Assembly: GCA_019115865.1 (NCBI GenBank) | Contig: DXCT01000063.1 | Location: 1 to 41,160 of the forward strand | DNA: 41,160 bases | From: Candidatus Yaniella excrementavium | GTDB lineage: Bacteria > Actinomycetota > Actinomycetes > Actinomycetales > Micrococcaceae | Reading direction: 5' to 3' | Shown: positions 1 to 7,876 of the stretch, piece after piece | How positions within the stretch are numbered: position 1 is the first letter of the stretch | Layout: each line of letters starts with the position of its first letter | The notes under the pieces: generated by a model | Databases searched by the model: none | Told to the model about the DNA's origin: nothing | The model's input: only the letters and a program-made list of their open reading frames with translations | Program-made: the position numbers and the translations under genes

Positions 1-622
1 AGACCACCGGCGCATCGAACGATGCGGCAAAGACCATAGCCTCATGGACACTGCCTTGAGTTGAGGTGCCGTCACCAAAGCACGCAATGGCGACACGGCC
101 TTCGTCGCGACGACGAGCATCAGTCCACCCGCGCTGCTGCTGCGCCATCCCCCATGCGTAACCGGTGGCATGGAGTACTTGCGCACCAAGTACCACCGTG
201 TAGGGCTGCATGTTGTAGGCGTTTGGATCCCAGCCTGCGTGGACGGCACCGCGGAAGAAATCAAAAATTTTTTCATCTGGAATGCCCCGTCCGCGAGCCA
301 TCACGTGTTCGCGGTAGGTCGGGAAAATCCAGTCGCGGTCTTCTAGTGCGGTTACGGCACTGGCTTGAGCTGCTTCTTGACCAAGCGACGGAGTCCAGAG
401 CACCAACTGTCCCTGACGCTGAAGATTGATACCTTCTTGATCAATGCGGCGGGTATGCGCCATGAGCCGGAATATTTCAGCCACGCGTTCGTGACCGATG
501 GCGGTGGCGTTTTCGACAAAATCTTGTGCAGCATCGGTCGGGGCGAAAGATCCGTTGGCGGACAGGATCCCAATGGCTTCTTCGGGCAATTGATGCCCGG
601 CCGGAGACGAGATGGTCGACAT
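1..622 (-). CDS. pdhA: Pyruvate dehydrogenase-type E1 component, alpha subunit (3' end outside window)
   Basis: Thiamine-diphosphate-dependent alpha subunit of a 2-oxoacid dehydrogenase E1 (pyruvate or branched-chain type), which decarboxylates the 2-oxoacid and passes the acyl group to lipoyl-E2. About 207 N-terminal residues are visible. They include the family stretch around LGQEAAQ, DWIFPTYREH, and the start of the TPP/Mg site CFGDGTSTQGSVHEA, so the alpha fold is clear. The ATG at 622 is preceded by AGGAG at good spacing. An extra N-terminal segment of about 45 residues precedes the conserved core. The gene leaves the window before its C-terminus, so a partner beta subunit cannot be seen. 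Whether the substrate is pyruvate or a branched-chain 2-oxoacid cannot be decided from this part. Confidence 0.88.
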   Translation of the reverse strand, partial: MSTISSPAGHQLPEEAIGILSANGSFAPTDAAQDFVENATAIGHERVAEIFRLMAHTRRIDQEGINLQRQGQLVLWTPSLGQEAAQASAVTALEDRDWIFPTYREHVMARGRGIPDEKIFDFFRGAVHAGWDPNAYNMQPYTVVLGAQVLHATGYAWGMAQQQRGWTDARRRDEGRVAIACFGDGTSTQGSVHEAMVFAASFDAPVV

Positions 623-1118
623 ATGCGTTTCTCCTGGTTAAAGAGCGCCATTGGGCGCTTCGGGTTCTGAAGGGAGCAAGCGAACCTCGTGTAAGAAGAA
701 TCTTCGGGGCCTGGGCGAGACTCGCAGCATAACGATCACGATGGATACGGATGGGACGCCCTATCGCAGAGGGTAGCTTCTTTCACTTAGAGAACTCAGT
801 CCGTCTCAGGCCCACTGCAGTAGAAACATTCGGAGCCACAATCGTGCTTCTCTAATGAAGTTTGACTTGTAGCAATCTTATCTTTTCTCTGGCGAATTTG
901 CGGTGATGAGGTCATTGGGCGTCCTAAGGAAATGGGCGCAATAAAGTTTTTCAACTTAACAGTCAGTAGAATTTATGAGATGTTTAATATTTACGTTTTT
1001 TGACGTAAAAGTCAAGACCCAATTTCAGGAGAGCGCTCTGCACCATGTGGCCTTGAAGTATCTATAGATTTCGGACACGGACCTCTGGGGTTTACTTAAA
1101 CTGGAGGTCAGCCCGAAA
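623..1118. other. Intergenic region between pdhA and the IS3-like remnant
   Basis: No convincing gene here. It is the upstream region of the minus-strand E1 alpha gene. It holds a short inverted repeat TTTACGT-N6-ACGTAAA at 990-1009 in an A+T-rich stretch, which could be an operator. From about 1060 it contains the likely outer end of the neighbouring insertion sequence remnant (GATTTCGGACAC). Small reading frames here have no recognisable protein character. Confidence 0.5.
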
Positions 1119-1126
1119 GTGAGATT

Positions 1127-1369
1127 GTGTTCGCAATATCGACTCCACGCAGTCGTTATCCCCAAGAATGTAAAGACCAGTTGGTCGAAGAAGTGCTCGA
1201 GTTTTACAGCCCCATTGCTGAGGCGGCCCGCGAGTATGGGATCGCTCCGCAGCCGTTGGACAACTGGGCGAGAAAATACCGTAAATCCCATGGCTTGCAG
1301 GACGACGAGTCTGGGGTGACGGCTGTGGTCAAAACCGTGCGCGAGCAAGCATTGGAGCAAGAAGACTAA
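1127..1369 (+). pseudogene. Remnant of an IS3-family transposase (OrfA plus decayed OrfB start)
   Basis: The 80 residues look like the helix-turn-helix OrfA of IS3-family elements: RYPQECKDQLVEEV, then an AAREYGIAPQPLDNW recognition-helix region. The frame ends early at the point where OrfA would continue its leucine zipper. Downstream to about 1590, fragments in other frames resemble the start of OrfB (KYELVASLV, then MCAWLGYP) and are broken by stops. No DDE catalytic core is left. It is therefore a dead, deleted element, different from the intact IS at 2256-3565. Confidence 0.7.
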
Positions 1370-1601
1370 GAGCTCAACGCCGGGTTGGCGCTTGTAAAAT
1401 AGCTGCGTGGTATTTCGTGAGGGGTCCACGGTAGGGGTCAAGTACGAGCTCGTTGCATCCCTGGTCACCAGCGCGAATTTATGGTGGACGATTGTGCATA
1501 TGTGCGCCTGGCTGGGGTATCCCGGTTGAACTGTAAGTGAATTGGAAGCCGAATTTCGGAAGCGTATAAGCAAGTCGCACTGAAGTGTCGCCGTTGAGGT
1601 A

Positions 1602-2225
1602 TTAGATGTATAGAGAGTCAGGGGTACGTCCGAACGTGTTGCGAAAGGCTGCGATAAATGCACTCGCTGAAGGGTACCCACAGGCTGCGGCAACATTTTT
1701 GACAGTATCACCTTGGGCCAACATGGTAGTGGCTTGATGTAAGCGCACCTGATGTCGCCAGGTAATATAGCTCGCTCCTACCTGTTGGTTGAAAAGTCGT
1801 GAAAGTGTTCGATCGCTGACACCGATAGTTTCGCCAAGCTGCGTCAGCGTCCATGTTTTGGTTAGATCCGATTCAACGATATCCTGAACCTGTTGAAGCC
1901 GTTCATCGTGAAGGACGGGCACCATTGTAGAAGTCTTTGATGATATTTTAATTTCATCGACTAACACACGTAGGAGTCGATCTTCTACGGCGCGGTTGAG
2001 GCCGCGATTCTGTAAGTATGACTTCAGGATTTCTTTAAGCAGTGGCTGCACCTCAACGAGAGTCGGGGTCTGTTGAGTGCTGATCTTGTGTTTCAGCGGT
2101 ATATCAACAATATAAACGGTGGCATTTCCGTGCACTTGCCAGTGAGGCATAGTACCGGCTGGAACCCAAATACCTTGCACGGAAGGGGTAAACCATGTAC
2201 CTTCGGGCGCAAAAACTTCGAGCAT
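1602..2225 (-). CDS. AraC-family transcriptional regulator, N-terminus lost at an IS
   Basis: A cupin-type sensor half (EGTWFTPSVQGIWVPAGTMPHW) is followed by a C-terminal AraC DNA-binding domain with two helix-turn-helix units (TLTQLGETIGVSDRTLSRLF and VKNVAAACGYPSASAFIAAF). The best start inside the frame is ATG at 2225. However, the frame stays open upstream with family-like residues (ASQFIYANSG) until the terminal repeat of the IS at about 2256. The gene was therefore cut by the insertion and lacks roughly the first 30-60 residues, including the usual first cupin histidines. The missing part is not found on the other side of the IS. It probably no longer senses its ligand and may be a pseudogene. 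Its original targets are unknown. Confidence 0.75.
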   Translation of the reverse strand: MLEVFAPEGTWFTPSVQGIWVPAGTMPHWQVHGNATVYIVDIPLKHKISTQQTPTLVEVQPLLKEILKSYLQNRGLNRAVEDRLLRVLVDEIKISSKTSTMVPVLHDERLQQVQDIVESDLTKTWTLTQLGETIGVSDRTLSRLFNQQVGASYITWRHQVRLHQATTMLAQGDTVKNVAAACGYPSASAFIAAFRNTFGRTPDSLYI

Positions 2226-2349
2226 CCCTGAATTGGCATAAATGAACTGTGAAGCGCCCTGGGTTTTGTTCCGCTTGTGACGTGCCCTTGGTTTCGTTCC
2301 GGTGGGATATGAGAATCTAGTGAGACATGACTGAGAGGAACCCTGTCCT

Positions 2350-2646
2350 ATGCCACGTCAGTATTCACCTCAATTTCGACAGCGTGCGCTGAGCTTACTA
2401 GCAGCAGGCCGCAGCGTTGGGCAGTTAGCTGCTGAGCTCAGGATTGGCGCAGCGACTTTGTATCGCTGGCAACATCAAGACCGGATCGATGCTGGTGACA
2501 TACCGGGCCCCAATACTGTGCAGGCTGCTGAACTCGCCGATGCCAAACGCAGAATCCGCGAACTCGAAGAAGAGCTACACGCAACAAAACTGGCCGCGTC
2601 GATGCTGCAAGATGATGGCATCAGCCCAAAAGACGATTCCCGGTAG
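2350..2646 (+). CDS. IS3-family transposase OrfA
   Basis: This is the 98-residue DNA-binding subunit of the element. A helix-turn-helix (QRALSLLAAGRSVGQLAAEL, then IGAATLYRWQ) is followed by a coiled-coil or leucine-zipper segment (AKRRIRELEEELHATKLAA) used for oligomerisation. Start ATG 2350 lies inside the element, about 90 bases from the left repeat. Its stop TAG overlaps the GTG start of OrfB by one base (TAGTG). OrfB lies in the -1 frame, the usual arrangement in this family for making an OrfAB fusion by frameshifting, although no strong A6G slippery site is obvious. Confidence 0.9.
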   Translation: MPRQYSPQFRQRALSLLAAGRSVGQLAAELRIGAATLYRWQHQDRIDAGDIPGPNTVQAAELADAKRRIRELEEELHATKLAASMLQDDGISPKDDSR

Positions 2647-3503
2647 TGAAGGCCTTGACCGGGCAGGGTATCAGCATTCAAACCGCATGTCGGGTGCTGC
2701 GGGTGACCGATCGTGGCTACCGAGCTTGGCGAGACCGTCCCATGAGCCAACGGCACATCCGGCACGAGATGCTGGCCGAAACGATAGCTAACATTCATCA
2801 AGCATCACGAGGTTGCTATGGGGTACGTCGGATCCATGCCGAACTCGTGCGTGGGCTAGGAATCCAGGTGGGGCGTGACCAGGTTGCGTTGGTGATGCAA
2901 CGCACCGGCATCAGAGGAATTGCTGGCACGCGGAAACGCTATGTCAACCGAGAACACCTGATCACTACCGAAGATCTGGTACAGCGCAACTTCACTGCGA
3001 CCGCTCCGAACCAGCTCTGGTGCACAGATATCACTGAGCATCCCACAACAGAAGGCAAGGTGTATTGCTGTGCGGTGATTGATGTGTACTCACGCAAGAT
3101 TGTCGGCTGGGCCATCGATATGCGTCAAACCACCAATTTGGTGCTCAATGCTCTTGATATGGCCGTGGAAGCCCGGAAGCCAAGTCAAACCGTGATTCAT
3201 TCAGATCATGGAACCCAATTCACTTCTTGGGCATTCACCAAGCGTGTCAAAGATGCAGGGCTGGTCGGCTCCATGGGAACCATCGGCGATGGCTACGACA
3301 ACGCCATGATCGAATCTTTCTGGTCAACCATGCAGGTAGAATTACTCAACCGTCAAACATGGCGAACTCGCATCGAGCTAGCCAATGCAATCTTTGAATA
3401 TATCGAAATCTACTACAACCGATCCAGACGTCATTCCTCGATAGGTTTTGATAGTCCGATGGCTTTTGAAACACTACAAAAATACGAATCAATCCCTGCC
3501 TGA
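2646..3503 (+). CDS. IS3-family transposase OrfB (DDE integrase core)
   Basis: This 285-residue catalytic subunit has an N-terminal HTH_21-like region (IHQASRGCYGVRRIHAEL) and an rve integrase core. The three acidic residues are visible in LWCTDITEH, VIHSDHGTQF and NAMIESFWSTMQ, so the DDE triad is intact. The C-terminal YNRSRRHSSIGFDSPM block is typical. The GTG start at 2646 overlaps the OrfA stop, consistent with translational coupling or frameshifting. The frame is unbroken, so the element may still be active. Confidence 0.92.
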   Translation: MKALTGQGISIQTACRVLRVTDRGYRAWRDRPMSQRHIRHEMLAETIANIHQASRGCYGVRRIHAELVRGLGIQVGRDQVALVMQRTGIRGIAGTRKRYVNREHLITTEDLVQRNFTATAPNQLWCTDITEHPTTEGKVYCCAVIDVYSRKIVGWAIDMRQTTNLVLNALDMAVEARKPSQTVIHSDHGTQFTSWAFTKRVKDAGLVGSMGTIGDGYDNAMIESFWSTMQVELLNRQTWRTRIELANAIFEYIEIYYNRSRRHSSIGFDSPMAFETLQKYESIPA

Positions 3504-3611
3504 ACTCTCACAAACCACCGGAACAAAACTCCGGACACGTCACAGGACGGAACAAAACCCAGGACGGTTCAAGTGGTCTTTTGCCACGTCGGTATGTGTT
3601 ATGAGACTTTA

Positions 3612-4610
3612 CTAACCTTCAAAGATCAGGTCGTTGACGTCGAGTGGGTCACTGATCAATCCGGTTTCCTCGGACAATTCAATGATGCGTGCTGTCGACT
3701 CCCGGTTGATCTCCTGTGGGAAACGTGGCATGTTGAGCTGCTCGACGACCTCAGGCTCGATCTGCGTGTATTCCGACAGAATTTCTTTGGCTGCTTCCGG
3801 ATTATCCTCGGCAAACTGCTGCGATTCCTTCATAGCCGCAATAAATGAGTCCACGAGTTCCGGATCGCTTTCGATCTTTTCTGTGTTGGTGAAGTAACCA
3901 GCGATCATCAGGTCTTCGATCGGCTCGGCGTAGGGCGAGTAGATTTCTCGTGCGCCGGCGTTCTTGGCCAGGGTCGCGAATGGCTCAACGGCCATGATCG
4001 CATCGACGTTGCCGGATTCCATCTGTCCACCCATGTCTGGGAAGGCTACCTCGACCAGATCCATCGCATCACGGTCACCACCAGCTTGGCGCATGCCTTC
4101 TTTCAACACGGTGTCGTTGATGTTATTCAACGTGTTGACGGCAACGCGCTTACCTTCGAGGTCTTCAATGGATTCCACATCGGAATCTTCTGGCACCAAC
4201 AGTGAGGAGAAGTCATTGCCGGCTTCGCCCGTGGTTTGTGGTCCAGGTGCAACCAGCTGCAATGGCAGGCCTTGGGATTTGGCAATGACCAGCGAGGTGA
4301 TGTTCGAGAAACCGAAATCGAAGTCACCCGACTGAATGGCCGGGATAATTGCCGCGCCACCCTGTGCCAGTGTCAGCTCAACATCGAGGCCGTGTTCTTC
4401 GAAGATACCTTCTTGAACACCAAGGTAGATTGGGGCAACGTCGACGATTGGGATGACACCGACCGAAATTTCGGTCAGTTCACCATTGCCCTGAGCGGCG
4501 TCTTGATCGGTTTCAGCAGGGGTTTCGTCTCCCCCACCGCAGGAAGTCAACACCAACAGTGATGCTGCCGCGGCGGCGATGAGACTCCCGCGGATTCCAA
4601 GTTTTTTCAT
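3612..4610 (-). CDS. ABC transporter substrate-binding lipoprotein (NMT1/SsuA, NitT/TauT type)
   Basis: 332 residues. A lipoprotein signal with lipobox LTSC near residue 24 is followed by an acidic linker and the NMT1/SsuA periplasmic-binding fold (ISVGVIPIVDVAPIYLGVQEG, GLDVELTLAQGG, AIQSGDFDFGFSN). In Gram-positives it would be tethered outside the membrane and hand substrate to the permeases. It lies downstream of the ATPase gene on the same strand. A strong hairpin lies between them, so it probably has its own promoter; an AGGAG site precedes the ATG. Family members bind sulfonates, nitrate, pyrimidine precursors or aromatic acids. The aromatic genes around it point to an aromatic acid, but this is inference. 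Confidence 0.88.
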   Translation of the reverse strand: MKKLGIRGSLIAAAAASLLVLTSCGGGDETPAETDQDAAQGNGELTEISVGVIPIVDVAPIYLGVQEGIFEEHGLDVELTLAQGGAAIIPAIQSGDFDFGFSNITSLVIAKSQGLPLQLVAPGPQTTGEAGNDFSSLLVPEDSDVESIEDLEGKRVAVNTLNNINDTVLKEGMRQAGGDRDAMDLVEVAFPDMGGQMESGNVDAIMAVEPFATLAKNAGAREIYSPYAEPIEDLMIAGYFTNTEKIESDPELVDSFIAAMKESQQFAEDNPEAAKEILSEYTQIEPEVVEQLNMPRFPQEINRESTARIIELSEETGLISDPLDVNDLIFEG

Positions 4611-4720
4611 TTGTACTCCTCTTCGAAAGCATGCACCCCACCCTTGGTGAGGTAGGTCATAACGCTATGACGATTTACATGTCGGCGTCAATGATTTTGA
4701 GCCTAAACTTTTACTTGAAG

Positions 4721-4772
4721 GCACAAACGCACCGGCGGCATCCTCGCGTAGGTGCCGACGGTGCGTTTGTGC
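4721..4772 (-). terminator. Strong hairpin terminator after the ABC ATPase gene
   Basis: GCACAAACGCACCG-GCGGCA pairs with TGCCGA-CGGTGCGTTTGTGC, an almost perfect 20-bp stem with a 12-base loop. It starts 10 bases after the ATPase stop codon. It separates the permease-ATPase transcript from the downstream binding-protein gene. No long U-run follows it. Confidence 0.8.
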
Positions 4773-4781
4773 GTGCGATGT

Positions 4782-5687
4782 TTAGACTTGGGCTTTGGCT
4801 TCGTCTGGGCGGAAGCCTTGTTTGGCGAGTTGGATTTGTTCGTAGACGTGGTGGCGTAGTTCGGCGAAGCGTGCCGAGGAGCGGGTTTCGAGTTGGTCAC
4901 GGTCATCAGGTAGATCAATTTTGATGTCTTGCTGGATGATGGTGGGTGATGAGGACAAGATGACTACGCGGGAGCCCAGATAGACGGATTCGTCAATATC
5001 GTGGGTCACGAATAACACGGTGACGCCGAGGGTTTTCCACACGCGACGTACCAGGTCTTCTAGATCGGCACGGGTTTGGGCGTCGACGGCGGCAAACGGT
5101 TCGTCCATGAGCAGGACTTCGGGTTGGTAGGCCACCGCGCGGGCGATGGCCACACGTTGTTGCATACCACCGGACAGTTGCCAGGGGTAGGACCGTGGCA
5201 CGTGATCCAGGCCAACGGCCTGAAGGGCGTCGTCGACGAGTTGGTCGCGTTTGGCCTTGGCCATGCCGGCGACTTTCAGGGGTAGTTCCACGTTTTCGCG
5301 TACCCGCATCCACGGGTAGAGCGACCGGCCGTATTCCTGGAAGACCACGGCCATGTTTTTGGGTGGCCCGGTGACCAGTTTGCCCCCGAGTTTGACTTCC
5401 CCAGAAGTGGGTTCCAATAACCCGGAGATGGCTTTGAGCAGCGTGGTTTTCCCGGACCCGGAGGGGCCCACCAGGCAGGTCAGTTCACCCTTGGGCAGGT
5501 CGAAGGTCAGGTTGCGCACGGCTTCGATGTCGCCGCCGTCGGTGTGGTAGATCTTTTTCAGGTTCCGCACCGACAACAGGGCTTCACCTTCGGGCAGGGT
5601 GTGGCCCACCGGGATGTGTCCATCGGGGGTGTCGGCCATGGTGCCCTGGTTGTTCACCGGGGTGTGTTCGGGTTGTGCAGTAGTCAT
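4782..5687 (-). CDS. ABC transporter ATP-binding protein (NitT/TauT/SsuB type)
   Basis: A 301-residue ATPase energising the importer at the inner face of the membrane. Walker A GPSGSGKTTLL, Q-loop region VVFQEYGRSLYPW, signature LSGGMQQRVAIARA, Walker B VLLMDEPFAAVD and the switch histidine in VLFVTHDIDE are all intact. An N-terminal tail of about 35 residues precedes the first strand. It is the third gene of the permease-permease-ATPase transcript, 41 bases after the second permease. It is the only ATPase in the window, so it probably serves several of the four binding proteins found here. Confidence 0.92.
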   Translation of the reverse strand: MTTAQPEHTPVNNQGTMADTPDGHIPVGHTLPEGEALLSVRNLKKIYHTDGGDIEAVRNLTFDLPKGELTCLVGPSGSGKTTLLKAISGLLEPTSGEVKLGGKLVTGPPKNMAVVFQEYGRSLYPWMRVRENVELPLKVAGMAKAKRDQLVDDALQAVGLDHVPRSYPWQLSGGMQQRVAIARAVAYQPEVLLMDEPFAAVDAQTRADLEDLVRRVWKTLGVTVLFVTHDIDESVYLGSRVVILSSSPTIIQQDIKIDLPDDRDQLETRSSARFAELRHHVYEQIQLAKQGFRPDEAKAQV

Positions 5688-5728
5688 AGCAATGGGGTTT
5701 CCTTTACAAAAGTCCTTAGTCCCCGCCG

Positions 5729-6502
5729 TTAGCCGGCGTTTTCCATCTCACGTTGGCCGTGGTACCAGGCCAGTACTTTGCGTTCTACGATTTGGAAGAT
5801 AAACGACATGATCACACCGATCAGACCCAGCACCACAATGCCCGACCACATCTCCGGGATGGCAAAGGACCGCTGGAACTGAATAATCGTGTAGCCCAGA
5901 CCCGCAGAGGAGGCAAACATCTCGGAGATGACCATCAAAATCAGCGCAATCGATAATGATTGGCGGATCCCGGCCATAATCTGGGGCATCGCAGAGGGCA
6001 GGATCAGATACCGAATCCGTGCCACCCCGGCAATCCGGTAGGTATGCGAGGTATCCGATAAAACCTCATCCATGGACCGGACCCCTTCAATGGTATTGAG
6101 CAGAATGGGCCAGACCGCACCCAGCACAATGACTGCGATCTTCATGTCATCGCCGATACCGATCAGCAACATAAATACCGGAATCAACACCACCGGTGGC
6201 ACCGCGCGGAAGAATTCCATGGTGGGTTCCATCAACTGACGCAGCCAGCGGAATGAGCCCACTAACAGGCCCACGACAATCCCGAGGATAATCGACACGA
6301 TGATCCCAGCGACCAGGCGTCCCACCGAGGGGAACACATCGGTGGTCATGCGCGTCCAGGTCCAAGTGTTGGCAAACGCACTGGTCATCTGGTCCCAGGT
6401 GGGAACGAAGAATGAAGTGGATTGGGCCGACCACAACACCCAGCCGATCAATAACAGGGCGGGCAGGCCAATAATGTATAAAAAGTCTTTGACGAAACGC
6501 AT
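5729..6502 (-). CDS. ABC transporter permease (SsuC/TauC type), second subunit
   Basis: A 257-residue integral membrane protein with about six hydrophobic segments and the BPD_transp_1 coupling loop near HTYRIAGVARIRYLILPSAM. Its start ATG overlaps the stop of the upstream permease by one base (TAATG), so the two are translationally coupled and probably form a heterodimer. Two different permeases in a NitT/TauT-type importer is less usual than one homodimeric permease, but it is known in aromatic-acid systems of actinobacteria. Confidence 0.9.
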   Translation of the reverse strand: MRFVKDFLYIIGLPALLLIGWVLWSAQSTSFFVPTWDQMTSAFANTWTWTRMTTDVFPSVGRLVAGIIVSIILGIVVGLLVGSFRWLRQLMEPTMEFFRAVPPVVLIPVFMLLIGIGDDMKIAVIVLGAVWPILLNTIEGVRSMDEVLSDTSHTYRIAGVARIRYLILPSAMPQIMAGIRQSLSIALILMVISEMFASSAGLGYTIIQFQRSFAIPEMWSGIVVLGLIGVIMSFIFQIVERKVLAWYHGQREMENAG

Positions 6503-7527
6503 TATTTGACCTCCGAGCGGATCGAGGTGTGCCAGGACAGGATTTGGCGCTCAATAGCACGGAAAACGATATTGACGATGACACCCAGCATCCCGGTGGC
6601 CAACACCAATGAATACATCGACATATAGGCGCCACCCGACTGGGCCCGAGCAATCTCAGCGCCCAAGCCCGGGGTCCCGATAATCAGCTGAGCGGTAATG
6701 GCCAGAATCAACGCCACCGCCGCGGCCAACCGGATCCCGGTCATCAGATACGGTAGCGCGGTAGGAAACACCACATACCGGACCCGAGCCAACCGACCCA
6801 TCCCATAGGACTTCGCGGTATCCATGGCCACCACATCCACATCAGCCACCCCGTAGAGCACCTGGATCAGTACCTGCCAGAAGCACGCGTAGACAATCAG
6901 CAACAGCGCGGATTCAATGCCCACACCAAACACCAGCACGGCCAACGGGATCAACGCAACCGAGGGCACCGGACGTAAAAACTCAATCGTGGAGTTCGTG
7001 AACTTACGCAGAAACGGCGACGAACCAATGATAAAGCCCAGCACCGCGGCCGAGACAACAGCAATCAGCATCCCCAAGAACCAGGCAACCATGGTATCCC
7101 ACACAGCAACCCAGAACACCGGATCACCAAACTTGGTAAATAAGTCCGCAATGGCTTCCGACGCCGGTGGCATAAACCGGCCATCGACAACGCCTAACAG
7201 GGGCAGCAATTCCCAGATGCCTAAAAACAGCAAGATCCCGACCAGCCCCAACAACCGGTTGGCCCAGGTGCGACGCCGCTGGCGCACGGCCCGAGCCCGA
7301 CCGGTACTCGTGCGCCGACCGGTGGCGCCGCGTTGGGCCACCGACACCGCCGGAGCACCAGGATCCGGTCGTGTTGACGTATCCAGCCCAGCCACCCGAT
7401 ACCCCGCAGGGAAATCTTCCGGCGCCCGACCAGTCTCCAACCGATGCAAATCCTGCGTCTGCCGCTGCCGTGTCACCGCCTCATCATCGGACGGCGCGGG
7501 TCCCCTCGAAGGGTCGCGTTCTGTCAT
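6502..7527 (-). CDS. ABC transporter permease with long disordered N-terminus, first subunit
   Basis: A 341-residue permease. Residues 1 to about 88 form a charged Arg/Pro/Gln-rich tail without hydrophobic segments. After this come about six membrane spans and the coupling loop around AKSYGMGRLARVRYVVFPTA. The ATG at 7527 follows a GGAGAG site. It is the first gene of the importer transcript, with iclR upstream on the same strand across a 347-base gap. The tail is unlike that of the partner permease and could be a cytoplasmic regulatory or docking segment; nothing in it identifies a function. Confidence 0.88.
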   Translation of the reverse strand: MTERDPSRGPAPSDDEAVTRQRQTQDLHRLETGRAPEDFPAGYRVAGLDTSTRPDPGAPAVSVAQRGATGRRTSTGRARAVRQRRRTWANRLLGLVGILLFLGIWELLPLLGVVDGRFMPPASEAIADLFTKFGDPVFWVAVWDTMVAWFLGMLIAVVSAAVLGFIIGSSPFLRKFTNSTIEFLRPVPSVALIPLAVLVFGVGIESALLLIVYACFWQVLIQVLYGVADVDVVAMDTAKSYGMGRLARVRYVVFPTALPYLMTGIRLAAAVALILAITAQLIIGTPGLGAEIARAQSGGAYMSMYSLVLATGMLGVIVNIVFRAIERQILSWHTSIRSEVK

Positions 7528-7862
7528 GTGTTCTCTCCACTACGTGTGCAAGTTGAAGTTGATGTGCGCAGCGTTTCCGCCAACAGCTCTAGGTGTGAAA
7601 TACGCCACGTTGAATAAGAATAACCCGGGGACAAAAATGATTCAAGTACTCAATTATTTTGTAGATCAAGGGTTATTTGAATCACCCGGAGCGTCGAATG
7701 ACTCACAAAAGATCACCGTACGCCCAGAGTGACTTGGCAGCAAAGTCAGGCGTCAGCCCACGGTTCTCAAAATGCTGTAACAATATAATCTAGTTAGCCA
7801 CCTCACGTCGTCGGCAAATTCAGCTGCAACGAGTGGCACACCCCAAGACTAACTGCTAACAA
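7528..7862 (-). promoter_or_regulatory. Leader and promoter region of the ABC importer operon with nested inverted repeats
   Basis: A gene-free, A+T-rich 335-base stretch upstream of the importer genes. It contains TGATTCAA at 7638-7645 and its exact inverse TTGAATCA at 7677-7684. A second nested pair, AATAACCC near 7619 and GGGTTATT near 7670, surrounds part of it. The pairs could form a large stem in the 5' leader or serve as binding sites, with the adjacent IclR a candidate. No clear -35/-10 pair was fixed. Confidence 0.45.
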
Positions 7863-7876
7863 GATTGTTTACAATC
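7863..7876. promoter_or_regulatory. Perfect palindrome at the 3' end of iclR
   Basis: GATTGTTTACAATC, with 6-base arms around TT, overlaps the iclR stop codon. It may be a small transcript end structure or an operator for the importer operon downstream. No U-run follows, so neither reading is firm. Confidence 0.35.

Larger units (their letters stand above)
2256..3565 (+). mobile_element. IS3-family insertion sequence, apparently intact
   Basis: A 1.3-kb element carries two overlapping transposase frames. Its ends are long inverted repeats: the left end begins GCCCTGGGTTTTGTTCCG and the right end, read on the other strand, begins GTCCTGGGTTTTGTTCCG. Similarity continues inwards for about 55 bases, including GTGACGTG and TTCCGGTGG. 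No clear 3-4 bp target duplication is seen in the flanks (AAGC on the left, GGTT on the right). This suggests that one flank was deleted or recombined after insertion. The left junction cuts the AraC gene. Confidence 0.85.

Noticed and set aside
1025-1711. Minus-strand open frame of 228 codons across the IS3 remnant and the AraC 3' end
   Set aside because: It overlaps the AraC C-terminus in another frame and the OrfA-like remnant on the other strand, and its protein has no family character.
6917-7732. Plus-strand open frame of 271 codons opposite the first permease
   Set aside because: It is a shadow of the permease gene; low-complexity residues and no ribosome site.
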